A DNA stretch of 64,000 nucleotides from positions 620,001 through 684,000 of the forward strand of contig NZ_CP075691.1 of NCBI RefSeq assembly GCF_020026305.1, given 5' to 3'. The notes under the pieces are model-generated. The model searched no databases. It saw only the letters and a list, made by a program, of their open reading frames with translations, and had not been told where the DNA came from. The stretch comes from Streptomyces sp. 135 (GTDB lineage Bacteria; Actinomycetota; Actinomycetes; Streptomycetales; Streptomycetaceae). Position numbers and translations under genes: made by a program. Shown in pieces: positions 20,198 through 28,944 of this stretch (positions within the stretch are counted from its first letter, which is position 1; each line of letters starts with the position of its first letter).

Positions 20198-21304
20198 GTG
20201 AACTACATCGGGGTACGGGACGCAGCCGCCGCAGAGGCGCACGACGTGGACGTGGTGGTCATCGGCGCGGGCCAGGCGGGCCTCTCCAGCGCCTACCACC
20301 TGCGGCGGGTCGGGTTCGAACCGGGCCGGGGCTTCGTGGTCCTCGATCACGCGCCCCGGCCCGGCGGCGCCTGGCAGTTCCGGTGGCCTTCGCTGACGTA
20401 CGGCAAGGTGCACGGCATGCACGCGCTCCCCGGCATGGAGCTGACGGGCGCCGACCCCGCGCGTCCCTCGTCGGAGGTCATCGGGGAGTACTTCACGGCG
20501 TACGAGGACCGCTTCGACCTGCGGGTGCGGCGCCCCGTCGACGTACACAAGGTGCGCGAGGGCGAGGGCGGGCGGCTGCTCGTGGAGACCTCGGCGGGCA
20601 CCTGGTCGACACGGGCGCTGATCAACGCGACGGGCACGTGGGACCGGCCGTTCTGGCCGCGCTACCCGGGCCAGGAGACGTTCCGTGGACGGCAGCTGCA
20701 CACGGCGATCTACCCCGGCCCAGAGGCTTTCGCGGGGCAGCGGGTGATCGTCGTCGGCGGTGGCGCGTCAGGCACGCAGCACCTGATGGAGATCGCTCCC
20801 TACGCGGCGGAGACCACCTGGGTCACCCGTCGCCCGCCGGTGTTCCGCGAGGGGCCGTTCGACGAGAACTGGGGGCGCTCCGCGGTCGCCATGGTCGAGG
20901 AGCGCGTACGCCAGGGGCTGCCGCCGCGCAGCGTGGTGTCGGTGACCGGCCTACCCGTGAACGACACGATCCGCCGGGCACGGGCCGACGGGGTCCTCGA
21001 CCGGCTGCCGATGTTCGACCGGATCACGCCGTCGGGCGTCGAGTGGGACGACGGGCGGCGCGTCGACGCGGACATCATCCTGTGGGCCACGGGCTTTCGC
21101 GCCGCGATCGACCACCTGGCTCCGCTGCGGCTGCGCGAGCCGGGCGGCGGCATCCGTATGGAGGGCACCGGAGCGGCCGCCGACCCGCGCGTCCACCTGG
21201 TGGGGTACGGGCCTTCGGCCAGCACGATCGGCGCCAATCGCGCGGGCCGCGCCGCCGTGCGCGACATCCGCAGGCTGCTGGCGGGGGCGCCGGTCACGGT
21301 GTGA
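20198..21304 (+). CDS. FMO-like flavin-dependent oxidoreductase
   Basis: The 368-residue protein has an N-terminal FAD motif VIGAGQAGLSSAYHL, a second dinucleotide motif VVGGGASGTQHL and the late ATGFRAAIDHLAPL. These are the hallmarks of the CzcO/flavin-containing monooxygenase group. It follows ssuD by 52 bases on the same strand and could be co-transcribed, perhaps oxidising sulfur compounds. That link is inference. The GTG at 20198 was chosen because the FAD motif follows within 25 residues. The longer frame overlaps ssuD. Confidence 0.82.
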   Translation: MNYIGVRDAAAAEAHDVDVVVIGAGQAGLSSAYHLRRVGFEPGRGFVVLDHAPRPGGAWQFRWPSLTYGKVHGMHALPGMELTGADPARPSSEVIGEYFTAYEDRFDLRVRRPVDVHKVREGEGGRLLVETSAGTWSTRALINATGTWDRPFWPRYPGQETFRGRQLHTAIYPGPEAFAGQRVIVVGGGASGTQHLMEIAPYAAETTWVTRRPPVFREGPFDENWGRSAVAMVEERVRQGLPPRSVVSVTGLPVNDTIRRARADGVLDRLPMFDRITPSGVEWDDGRRVDADIILWATGFRAAIDHLAPLRLREPGGGIRMEGTGAAADPRVHLVGYGPSASTIGANRAGRAAVRDIRRLLAGAPVTV

Positions 21305-21324
21305 TCCGTCGCCCCGCGCGGCGG

Positions 21325-22155
21325 TCAGGACCCCTGGCTGTGCCGGGTGTTCTTGTCGAACTCCGCGACGTTCCTCTGGTGCTCTTCGAAGGTCGCCGTG
21401 AAGCGTGTGTCACCCGGCTTCACCGTCACGAAGTACAGCCAGTCCCCTGGAGTCGGGCTGGTCGCCGCCCGCATCGCCGCTTCGCCCGGATTGCTGATCG
21501 GTGTGGGCGGCAGGCCCATGCGCGCATAGGTGTTGTAAGGGCTGTCGATCTTCGTGTCACGGTCGCTGGTGGTGAGCGTGGAGCGGTTGAGGGCGTAGTT
21601 GATGGTCGAGTCCATCTGTAGCGGCATGCCCTTGTCGAGGCGGTTGTAGATGACCCGGGCCACCTTGCCCATCTCCGCCTTGGAGCCGGCCTCCGCCTCG
21701 ATCATGCTGGCGATGGTGACGGTCTGGTAGACGTTGACGGCGTTGCGGTCGGCACCCGCCGTCACATGGCTGCCGCTGAACTTCTTGTTCGCCGTGTCCA
21801 CCATGTACGACAGGACCGATGCCGGGGTCGAGCGGGAACTGATCGGATATGTCGCCGGGAAGAGATAACCCTCGGGGTTGCCCCCGGCGTCACCGGGAAG
21901 CTTCAGGTCGGCCTTGGGCAGAGCCTTCTTCGTGGTGCCCGCCGGCACCTTCAGGGCCTTGTCCACGGCCGCGTACACCTGGCTCGAGCGCCAGCCCTCG
22001 GGGATCGTCAAGGACTCTGGCCGCGCATTGTCGTCCGGAAGCAGCAGCGGCACCGTCACGGCGGTGGCCACCGCAAGGGCTCCGGTCGCGATCAGGGCGA
22101 TCCGGCCCCGCCGCGTCAGTCGAATCGTGCCCCGTCGCGGAATCTTGGTCTGCAT
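21325..22155 (-). CDS. mltG: MltG/YceG-like endolytic transglycosylase
   Basis: The 276-residue protein has a basic N-terminus, one membrane anchor (about residues 18-41), and the MltG domain. It contains PEGYLFPATYPI, the catalytic Glu in ASMIEAEAGSKAEM, and YNTYARMGLPPTPISNPG. MltG cuts nascent peptidoglycan strands and sets glycan length. It is shorter than typical actinobacterial MltG, lacking the long N-terminal region. It may be a paralogue of the housekeeping copy usually found near aroE; I cannot tell from this window. Confidence 0.88.
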   Translation of the reverse strand: MQTKIPRRGTIRLTRRGRIALIATGALAVATAVTVPLLLPDDNARPESLTIPEGWRSSQVYAAVDKALKVPAGTTKKALPKADLKLPGDAGGNPEGYLFPATYPISSRSTPASVLSYMVDTANKKFSGSHVTAGADRNAVNVYQTVTIASMIEAEAGSKAEMGKVARVIYNRLDKGMPLQMDSTINYALNRSTLTTSDRDTKIDSPYNTYARMGLPPTPISNPGEAAMRAATSPTPGDWLYFVTVKPGDTRFTATFEEHQRNVAEFDKNTRHSQGS

Positions 22156-22198
22156 GGGGGCACGTTAACCCGTAAATACGGTTATTTCCGACATATCC

Positions 22199-24007
22199 TC
22201 ATGGCGTCGGCTCCAGTTGGGCGTCTCTGCGGACCAGGGCGGCGTAACGCCCGTCGCGCGCCATGAGCTCCTCGTGCGTGCCGCGCTCGGCGATGTGCCC
22301 GCCGTCCAGGACCACGATCTGGTCGGCGCCGCGGACGGTGGAGAGCCGGTGGGCGATGGTGAGGGTGGTCCGGTCGGCGGACAGGGCGTCGATGGCTTCC
22401 TGCACGGCCCGCTCGGTGCGGGTGTCCAGGGCACTGGTCGCCTCGTCGAGGATGAGGACCGGCGGATCGCGCAGGATGGTGCGGGCGATGGCCAGGCGCT
22501 GCTTCTCGCCTCCGGAGAAACGGTGGCCGCGCTCGCCGACCACGGTGTCGTACCCGCCGGGCAGGGAGGCGATGTGGTCGTGGATCTGGGCGGCACGGGC
22601 CGCGGCCACGAGCTCCTCGTCGGTGGCGTCGGGCTTGGCGAAGCGGAGGTTGTCGGCGACCGAGGCGTGGAAGAGGTACGTCTCCTGGGAGACGACGCCG
22701 ACGGCGCGGGCGAGGGTGTCGAAGTCGAGGTCGCGCACGTCGACGCCGTCGAGGGTGACGCGGCCGCCCGTGACGTCGTACAGCCGGGGGACGAGGTGGC
22801 TCAGGGTCGACTTGCCGGAACCGGTGGATCCGACGACGGCCAGACTGCCGCCGGCAGGTATCACCATGTCGATGCCCTGGAGCGTCGGTCCCGACTTCTC
22901 GTCGTAGCGGAACTCGACGTCCTCGAAGCGGACCTCTCCCTTGATCGCGTCGAGGCGCACCGGCTTCTCGGGCTCGGTGATGTCGACGGTCAGATCGAGG
23001 TATTCGAAGATGCGCTGGAAGAGTGCGAGCGAGGTCTGGATCTGCACGCCCGTGGAGAGCAGGCTCACGGTCGGCCGGAAGAGGCCCTGCTGGAGCGAGA
23101 CGAAGGCGACGAGCGTGCCGATGGAGACGGTGGGGCCGCCCATCTGGAAGGCGAGGCCCGCGCTCCAGTAGATGACGGCGGGCATGGCGGCCATCACGAT
23201 CGAGATGACGGCCATCCGCCAGCGGCCCGCCATGTTCGACCGGATCTCCAGGCCGACCAGCCGCTCGGACTCGTCGGCGAAGGATGCGGCGAGGGAGTCG
23301 GCGCGGCCCATCGTGCGGCCGAGGACGATGCCGCTCACGGAGAGGGATTCGGTGACGGTCGCGGCCATCGCCGCCATCTGCTTCTGGCGCTGCGTGGCGA
23401 TCTTCTTGCGCTCGCGGCCGACCCGGCGGCTGATCCACACGAACACCGGGAGCAGGAGCAGGGAGACGACGGTCAGGCGCCAGTCCAGGGCGAGCATGGC
23501 GACGACGGTCGCGATCACGCTCGTGAGGTTCGAGACGAGGGATGTCGCGGTGGAGGTGACGGTCGCCTGCATGCCGCCGATGTCGTTGGCGATGCGGGAC
23601 TGGATCTCGCCCGTGCGGGTGCGGGTGAAGAAGGCCAGGGACATGCTCTGCAACCGGCCGTAGACGGCCGTGCGCAGGTCGTGCATGACGCGCTGCCCCA
23701 CGGAGGTGCTGATCAGGGTCTGGAGGACGCCGAAGACGCTCGTGACCACCGCGCTGAGGATCATACCGAGCGCGAGCAGGCTCAACAGGCCCGTGCGCCC
23801 CTGCGGGATCGCGGTGTCGAGAATCTCCTTCAGCAGGAAGGGGGCCGCGACCGAGACCAGGGACGCGGCGCAGACCAGCAGGCCCACGAGCGCGAGGCGG
23901 CCTCGGTAGGGGCGGAAGAGGCGCAGGATGCGGCGCATCTGGCGCGGCTGCGGCTCCTCGCCCGGCGCCGGGGCAGGTGGTGTCCAGGTGGGTTCGTCGT
24001 GACGCAT
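22199..24007 (-). CDS. ABC exporter, fused permease-ATPase (multidrug type)
   Basis: The 602-residue half-transporter has six transmembrane helices in the first 330 residues. The nucleotide-binding domain has VGSTGSGKSTLSHLV as Walker A, FSGGEKQRLAIARTIL as signature and ILDEATSALD as Walker B. It should act as a homodimer exporting lipids or drugs. A MarR gene is divergent from it, with a palindrome in the shared 112-base promoter region, so MarR-controlled efflux is likely. The substrate is unknown. Confidence 0.92.
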   Translation of the reverse strand: MRHDEPTWTPPAPAPGEEPQPRQMRRILRLFRPYRGRLALVGLLVCAASLVSVAAPFLLKEILDTAIPQGRTGLLSLLALGMILSAVVTSVFGVLQTLISTSVGQRVMHDLRTAVYGRLQSMSLAFFTRTRTGEIQSRIANDIGGMQATVTSTATSLVSNLTSVIATVVAMLALDWRLTVVSLLLLPVFVWISRRVGRERKKIATQRQKQMAAMAATVTESLSVSGIVLGRTMGRADSLAASFADESERLVGLEIRSNMAGRWRMAVISIVMAAMPAVIYWSAGLAFQMGGPTVSIGTLVAFVSLQQGLFRPTVSLLSTGVQIQTSLALFQRIFEYLDLTVDITEPEKPVRLDAIKGEVRFEDVEFRYDEKSGPTLQGIDMVIPAGGSLAVVGSTGSGKSTLSHLVPRLYDVTGGRVTLDGVDVRDLDFDTLARAVGVVSQETYLFHASVADNLRFAKPDATDEELVAAARAAQIHDHIASLPGGYDTVVGERGHRFSGGEKQRLAIARTILRDPPVLILDEATSALDTRTERAVQEAIDALSADRTTLTIAHRLSTVRGADQIVVLDGGHIAERGTHEELMARDGRYAALVRRDAQLEPTP

Positions 24008-24034
24008 GGGCTCCTACGGATCTAGAGGGAGCTA

Positions 24035-24045
24035 CGCAAATTGCG
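24035..24045. promoter_or_regulatory. Candidate MarR operator
   Basis: CGCAAATTGCG is a perfect 5-bp inverted repeat around one base. It lies 28 bases upstream of the exporter start and about 75 bases from the MarR start. The whole divergent spacer is AT-rich for this genome. Control of both genes by the MarR protein is inferred. Confidence 0.4.
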
Positions 24046-24119
24046 CTGAAGACAACTCGAGGAGCATAGCTCACTGTTACCTATACTCACAATGTACAAG
24101 GTCCTGATAAAGTTCCCGC

Positions 24120-24575
24120 ATGAACACCCCGGACCCCGACGGCCTGCTCGCCGAACAGCTGCTGCGGCTGACCCGCAGGTTGCAGCGGATCCAGAAGCGC
24201 CACCTGGTGCCGATCGGCATCACCCCCGCCCAGTCCCGCCTGCTGCGCACCCTCGCGCACTGCGAGACCCCACCCCGCATGGCCGACCTCGCCGACCGCC
24301 TCGAGGTGGTCCCGCGCGCCGTGACGACGCTGGTCGACGCCCTGGAGGCCGGTGATCTCGTACGGCGCGTGCCCGACCCGACCAACCGCCGGGTGATCCG
24401 CATCGAGCTCACCGACGCGGGCCTGAAGGCCCTCGGCGAGCTGCGCGGCGCGCGGCGGGCCGCCGCGGAGGACATCCTGGCCCCGTTGGACGCCGAACAG
24501 CGCGCGCGGCTGGGCGGTCTGCTGAACGCCCTGTTCGATGTGCGGGACCCGCGGGACGGCCACCGCCGCTGCTGA
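24120..24575 (+). CDS. MarR family transcriptional regulator
   Basis: The 151-residue protein has a MarR winged helix (MADLADRLEVVPRAVTTLVDALEAGDLV) with the wing DPTNRRVIRIELT. N- and C-terminal helices are suited to dimerisation. It is divergent from the ABC exporter and probably represses it until an effector binds. The ATG at 24120 is the first plausible start. The large FAD/Fe-S gene follows 57 bases downstream on the same strand. Confidence 0.92.
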   Translation: MNTPDPDGLLAEQLLRLTRRLQRIQKRHLVPIGITPAQSRLLRTLAHCETPPRMADLADRLEVVPRAVTTLVDALEAGDLVRRVPDPTNRRVIRIELTDAGLKALGELRGARRAAAEDILAPLDAEQRARLGGLLNALFDVRDPRDGHRRC

Positions 24576-24632
24576 AGCCCAGGCGCACCGCGGGCCCCCT
24601 CGCGCGTACGCCGCCACCGCCGAGGAGAGCCC

Positions 24633-27581
24633 ATGCCGCTGTTGGAGCCCGAGCCGGACGCCCTGCGCCCCACCTCACGCACGGAAGGGCCCGCCCCCGA
24701 CCGCGTCCCGGACGGCCGGGCCACGGGCACCCCGGAGCCGCTGCGGTCCGAGCTGACCGCGCTGCTCGGGGCGGACAAGGTCCTGACCAAGGTCTCCGAC
24801 CTGGTGCGGTACGCCTCGGACGCGAGCCCCTACCGCTTCCTGCCGCAGGCCGTGGTCGTCCCCGAGGACATCGACGACGTCTCGGCCGTCCTGTCGTACG
24901 CCCACGGCAAGGGCCGCGAGGTCGTCTTCCGCGCCGCGGGCACCTCACTGAACGGCCAGGCCCAGGGCGAGGACATCCTGGTGGACGTGCGCAAGCACTG
25001 GGCGGGCGTCGAGGTGCTCGGCCAGGGTGAGCGGGCGCGCATCGGGCCCGGCACCACGGTCGTGCGCGCCAACGCCGCGCTCGCCCGGTTCGGCCGCGTG
25101 CTCGGCCCCGACCCGGCGAGCGCCATCGCCTGCACCCTCGGCGGCGTCGTCGCGAACAACGCCTCGGGCATGACGGCGGGTACGACCCGCAACTCGTACC
25201 GCACGCTCGCCTCGCTGACCTTCGTCCTGCCCTCGGGCACGGTCGTGGACACCGCCGAGCAGGACGCCGACGAGCGGCTGGCGGAGGCGGAACCCGCCCT
25301 GTGCGAGGGGCTCCTGGCGATCAAGCGGGAGATCGAGGCGGACGCCGGTCTCGTGGCCCGGATCCGCGCCAAGTACCAGATCAAGAACACCAACGGCTAC
25401 CGCCTCGACGCCTTCCTCGACGGCGCGACGCCCGTGGAGATCCTGCGCGGCCTGATGGTCGGCTCCGAGGGCACCTTCGGCTTCATCTCGGAGGTCGTCT
25501 TCGACACGCTGCCGCTGGACCGGCACACCAGTACGGCCCTGCTCTTCTTCCCCTCGCTGCCCGCGGCCGCCGCCGCGGTCCCGCTCTTCAACGCCGCCGG
25601 CGCGCTCGCCGTCGAACTGATGGACGGCAACACCCTGCGCGCCTCGGTCAGCGTGCAAGGGGTGCCCGCCGACTGGGCCGGGCTCCCGAAGTCGACGACC
25701 GCGCTCCTGGTGGAGTTCCGCGCGCCGGACCGGGCCACCCAGGAGGCGTACGAGACCGCCGCCGCCGAGGTCCTGGCCGGGCTGGAGCTGGTCACCCCGG
25801 CTCCCTCGGTGACGAACACCTTCACGCGCGACGCGAAGACCATCGGCGGCTACTGGAAGGCGCGCAAGGCGTTCGTCACGGCCGTCGGCGGCTCCCGCCC
25901 CTCGGGGACGACACTGATCACCGAGGACTTCGCGGTGCCTCCGGGCCGGCTCGACGAGGCCTGTGAGGCCCTGCTGGAGCTCCAGACGCGGCACGGTTTC
26001 GACGCCGCCGTCGCGGGCCACGCGGCGCACGGCAATCTGCACTTCCTGCTCGCCTTCGACGCGGCGCGCCCCTCGGACGTGGAGCGGTACGCCGCGTTCA
26101 TGGACGAGTTCTGCCGACTGACCGTGGAACGGTTCGACGGCTCCCTGAAGGCCGAGCACGCCACGGGCCGCAACATCGCGCCCTTCCTGGAGCTGGAATG
26201 GGGGCCGAGGGCCACCGAGTTGATGTGGCGCACCAAGCGGGTCATCGATCCCGACGGGGTCCTTGCCCCGCGCGTCGTCCTCGACCGGGACCCCCGGGCC
26301 CATCTGCGCGGCCTGAAGACCATTCCCAAGGTGGAGCTGATCGCGGACCCGTGCATCGAGTGCGGTTTCTGCGAACCGACCTGCCCCAGCGAGGACTTGA
26401 CCACGACACCGCGCCAGCGCATCGTGCTGCGCCGCGAGATGATGCGCCAGGCTGCGGGCTCCCCGGTCGAGGACGGCCTCGTCGAGGCGTACGGCTACGA
26501 CGCAGTGGACACCTGCGCGGGCGACTCGACCTGCAAACTGGCCTGTCCGGTCGGCATCGACACGGGCGCCCTGATGAAGGGCTTCCGGCACGCGCGGCAC
26601 TCGCCCCGCGAGGAACGGACGGCCGCGCGCGCCGCCAAGCACTTCAAGGCCGTCGAGGCGTCCGCGCGGCTCGCGGTGGCCGCCGCCGACAGGATCAGCG
26701 ACCGGCTGCTGACCGCGGTGACGCGTACGGCGCGCAAGGCCGTGCGGCCCGACCTCGTACCGGAGTGGCTGCCGCAGATCCCGGGCGCCGCGGCCCGCCG
26801 ACTGCCGCGCACCGCGCGTGCGGGAGCCTCGGCCGTCTACTACCCGGCGTGTGTGAACCGCATTTTCGGCGGCCCCGGCGACCGCTCCCTGGCCGAGGCC
26901 GTCGTCGCCGTGTCCACGCGCGCGGGCAAGCCGGTCTGGATTCCGGACGACGTCGCGGGGACGTGCTGCGCGACGATCTGGCACTCCAAGGGGTACGACG
27001 CGGGGAACACCCTCATGGCCAACCGCATCGTCGAGGCGGCCTGGGGCTGGACCGCGGGCGGCCGGCTGCCGCTGGTCGTCGACGCGTCGTCCTGCACGCT
27101 CGGCATCGCGCACGAGGTGGTGCCGTATCTGACGGCCGACAACCGCGCGCTGCACCGGGAGCTGGCGGTCGTCGACTCGATCGTCTGGGCCGCCGACGAA
27201 CTGCTCCCCCACCTGACGGTGCGCCGGACGGTTGGTTCCGCCGTACTGCACCCCACGTGTTCCATGCGGCACCTCGGCGACGAAGCGCAGTTGCGTGCCG
27301 TGGCGGAGGCCTGCGCGGACGAGGTGGTCGTACCGGGCGACGCCGGGTGCTGTGCGTTCGCCGGAGACCGCGGGATGCTCCACAAGGAGCTGACGGAGTC
27401 GGCGACCCGCAAGGAGGCGGCGGAGGTCACCGCCCGCTCCTACGACGCCCACCTCTCCGCGAACCGCATGTGCGAGGTCGGCATGGACCATGCGACGGGC
27501 CGCGGCTACTACTCCGTCCTCCTCGAACTGGAACGCGCGACGCGCCCGCCGGGGCCGGGGCCGGCGCCGCGCGGCCGCTGA
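24633..27581 (+). CDS. FAD-binding and Fe-S-binding oxidoreductase (D-lactate dehydrogenase type)
   Basis: This 982-residue protein fuses a VAO-type FAD domain to an Fe-S/CCG module. The FAD part has FRAAGTSLNGQA, TLGGVVANNASGM, GSEGTFGFI and GHAAHGNLH. The second part has CIECGFCEPTCPS and CAGDSTCKLACPVGI as 4Fe-4S-type clusters and GCCAFAGDRGML as a C-terminal CCG motif. Such fusions oxidise D-lactate or other D-2-hydroxyacids and feed electrons to the respiratory chain. The exact substrate is unknown. It starts 57 bases after marR and may share its transcript. Confidence 0.9.
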   Translation: MPLLEPEPDALRPTSRTEGPAPDRVPDGRATGTPEPLRSELTALLGADKVLTKVSDLVRYASDASPYRFLPQAVVVPEDIDDVSAVLSYAHGKGREVVFRAAGTSLNGQAQGEDILVDVRKHWAGVEVLGQGERARIGPGTTVVRANAALARFGRVLGPDPASAIACTLGGVVANNASGMTAGTTRNSYRTLASLTFVLPSGTVVDTAEQDADERLAEAEPALCEGLLAIKREIEADAGLVARIRAKYQIKNTNGYRLDAFLDGATPVEILRGLMVGSEGTFGFISEVVFDTLPLDRHTSTALLFFPSLPAAAAAVPLFNAAGALAVELMDGNTLRASVSVQGVPADWAGLPKSTTALLVEFRAPDRATQEAYETAAAEVLAGLELVTPAPSVTNTFTRDAKTIGGYWKARKAFVTAVGGSRPSGTTLITEDFAVPPGRLDEACEALLELQTRHGFDAAVAGHAAHGNLHFLLAFDAARPSDVERYAAFMDEFCRLTVERFDGSLKAEHATGRNIAPFLELEWGPRATELMWRTKRVIDPDGVLAPRVVLDRDPRAHLRGLKTIPKVELIADPCIECGFCEPTCPSEDLTTTPRQRIVLRREMMRQAAGSPVEDGLVEAYGYDAVDTCAGDSTCKLACPVGIDTGALMKGFRHARHSPREERTAARAAKHFKAVEASARLAVAAADRISDRLLTAVTRTARKAVRPDLVPEWLPQIPGAAARRLPRTARAGASAVYYPACVNRIFGGPGDRSLAEAVVAVSTRAGKPVWIPDDVAGTCCATIWHSKGYDAGNTLMANRIVEAAWGWTAGGRLPLVVDASSCTLGIAHEVVPYLTADNRALHRELAVVDSIVWAADELLPHLTVRRTVGSAVLHPTCSMRHLGDEAQLRAVAEACADEVVVPGDAGCCAFAGDRGMLHKELTESATRKEAAEVTARSYDAHLSANRMCEVGMDHATGRGYYSVLLELERATRPPGPGPAPRGR

Positions 27582-27764
27582 CGCCCCTCCGTTCGCCGCC
27601 GTTCCCCACCGTCTGCCACTGCCTGCCACCGTGGGGGTCGGCACCTGGCGCAAGGAAGTCCAACTTCCCGACCACTTCAGCCTCTTGCATCCCCGCCGTA
27701 GCCCCATCAGGGTGGCTTCCGCCCCAGTGGTAGAGACCACCCGACATACAGCTACGGAGGTCCG

Positions 27765-28864
27765 ATGCACGACGAGAACGCGACACCGACCCCAGACGGC
27801 GCCACGCCCGACGCAGGCACCGCCGGCACGCCGGGAGGCGGCCGTTCGCGCCGTACGGTGCTGCGCACGGCGGGCTCGCCGGGGCCGGGCTCGGACTCGG
27901 CGCCTTCGCGGGCGGCACGGCCCACGCCGACGCCCCGGACGCCGTCCCCGCCGAGGCCGCCGACACGGCCGCCCAGGCGCCCGCCCGCAAGGGCAAGACG
28001 ATGATCGGTGTGCCGTTCCAGCGGCGCTCCACGGTGCGGGTCGGGATCGTCGGCCTCGGCAACCGCGGCGGCTCCATGATCGACCTGTTCCTCGCGATCC
28101 CCGGCGTGCGCGTCGTGGCGCTCTGCGACCCGGTCAAGGAGAAGACCGCGGCGGCCGCGAAGAAGGTCACCACCGCGGGCCAGCCGGCCCCGGCGACGTA
28201 CACCAAGGGCGAGGACGACTACGAGAACCTGTGCAGGCGCGGGGACATCGACTTCGTGTACGTGGCGACGCCCTGGGACTCCCACTTCGCCATCTGCAAG
28301 TCGGCGATGCTGAACGGCAAGCACGTCGGCGTGGAGTGTCCCCTCGCCATGCGTCTGGACGAGCTGTGGGAGCTGGTCGACCTCTCGGAGCGGACCCGCA
28401 GGCACTGCATGCAGCTGGAGAACTGCTGCTACGGCAAGAACGAGATGCGTGTCCTGCGGATGGCACACGCGGGCAAGTTCGGCGACCTGCTGCACGGCGC
28501 GGGCGCCTACAACCACGATCTGCGCGGCCTGATGTTCGACCCCGATTACTACGAGGGCCCGTGGCGCCGGCTCTGGCACACGCGGCTGCGCGGTGATCTC
28601 TACCCCAACCACGGCTTCGGCCCGGTCGCCAACTACATGGACGTCAACCGCGGCGACCGCGTCACGCACATATCCAGCTTCGGCACGCCCGCTCTCGGCC
28701 TCGCCGAGTACCGCAAGGCGCACATGCCGCCGGGCGACCCGAGCTGGAAGGAGACGTACATCGAGAGCGACCGCACGATCAGCCTCGTGCAGACGGCGAA
28801 GGGGCGGGTGATCCGTTTGGAGCATGACGTGTCGTTACTTCCTCCAGACCCACTACAGACGTAG
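27765..28864 (+). pseudogene. Tat-exported Gfo/Idh/MocA oxidoreductase: frameshifted, and truncated by the prophage
   Basis: The N-terminus from 27765 carries a twin-arginine signal (RRTVLRTA), then loses frame near 27870-27875. One missing C before CTCGCC would restore [20 protein letters not shown] and join it to the frame continuing at 28001. That frame has the NAD-binding [13 protein letters not shown] and [10 protein letters not shown]. It matches the family as far as [11 protein letters not shown] at about 28833. It then runs into unrelated residues and stops at 28864, where prophage DNA begins. About 150 C-terminal residues are missing; the 3' end should lie beyond attR. The frameshift could be a real mutation or a sequencing error. 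Confidence 0.8.
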
Positions 28865-28880
28865 GATGTCCTGACGTAGA
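28827..28880. other. attL: left host-prophage junction
   Basis: The host reading frame keeps family similarity up to about 28833 and then loses it, while the serine integrase starts at 28945. The crossover core therefore lies close to 28833-28850. An imperfect palindrome with ACGT-AGGA and TCCT-ACGT arms at 28857-28875 and a repeated CCAGACCCAC (28844 and 28913) may be integrase-binding arms. The exact core cannot be fixed without attR. Confidence 0.65.
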
Positions 28881-28944
28881 TCCGCTCTCACCGTGAATCG
28901 TCAAATCCACCCCCAGACCCACATCAGCTCTCTACTCTGATGGG

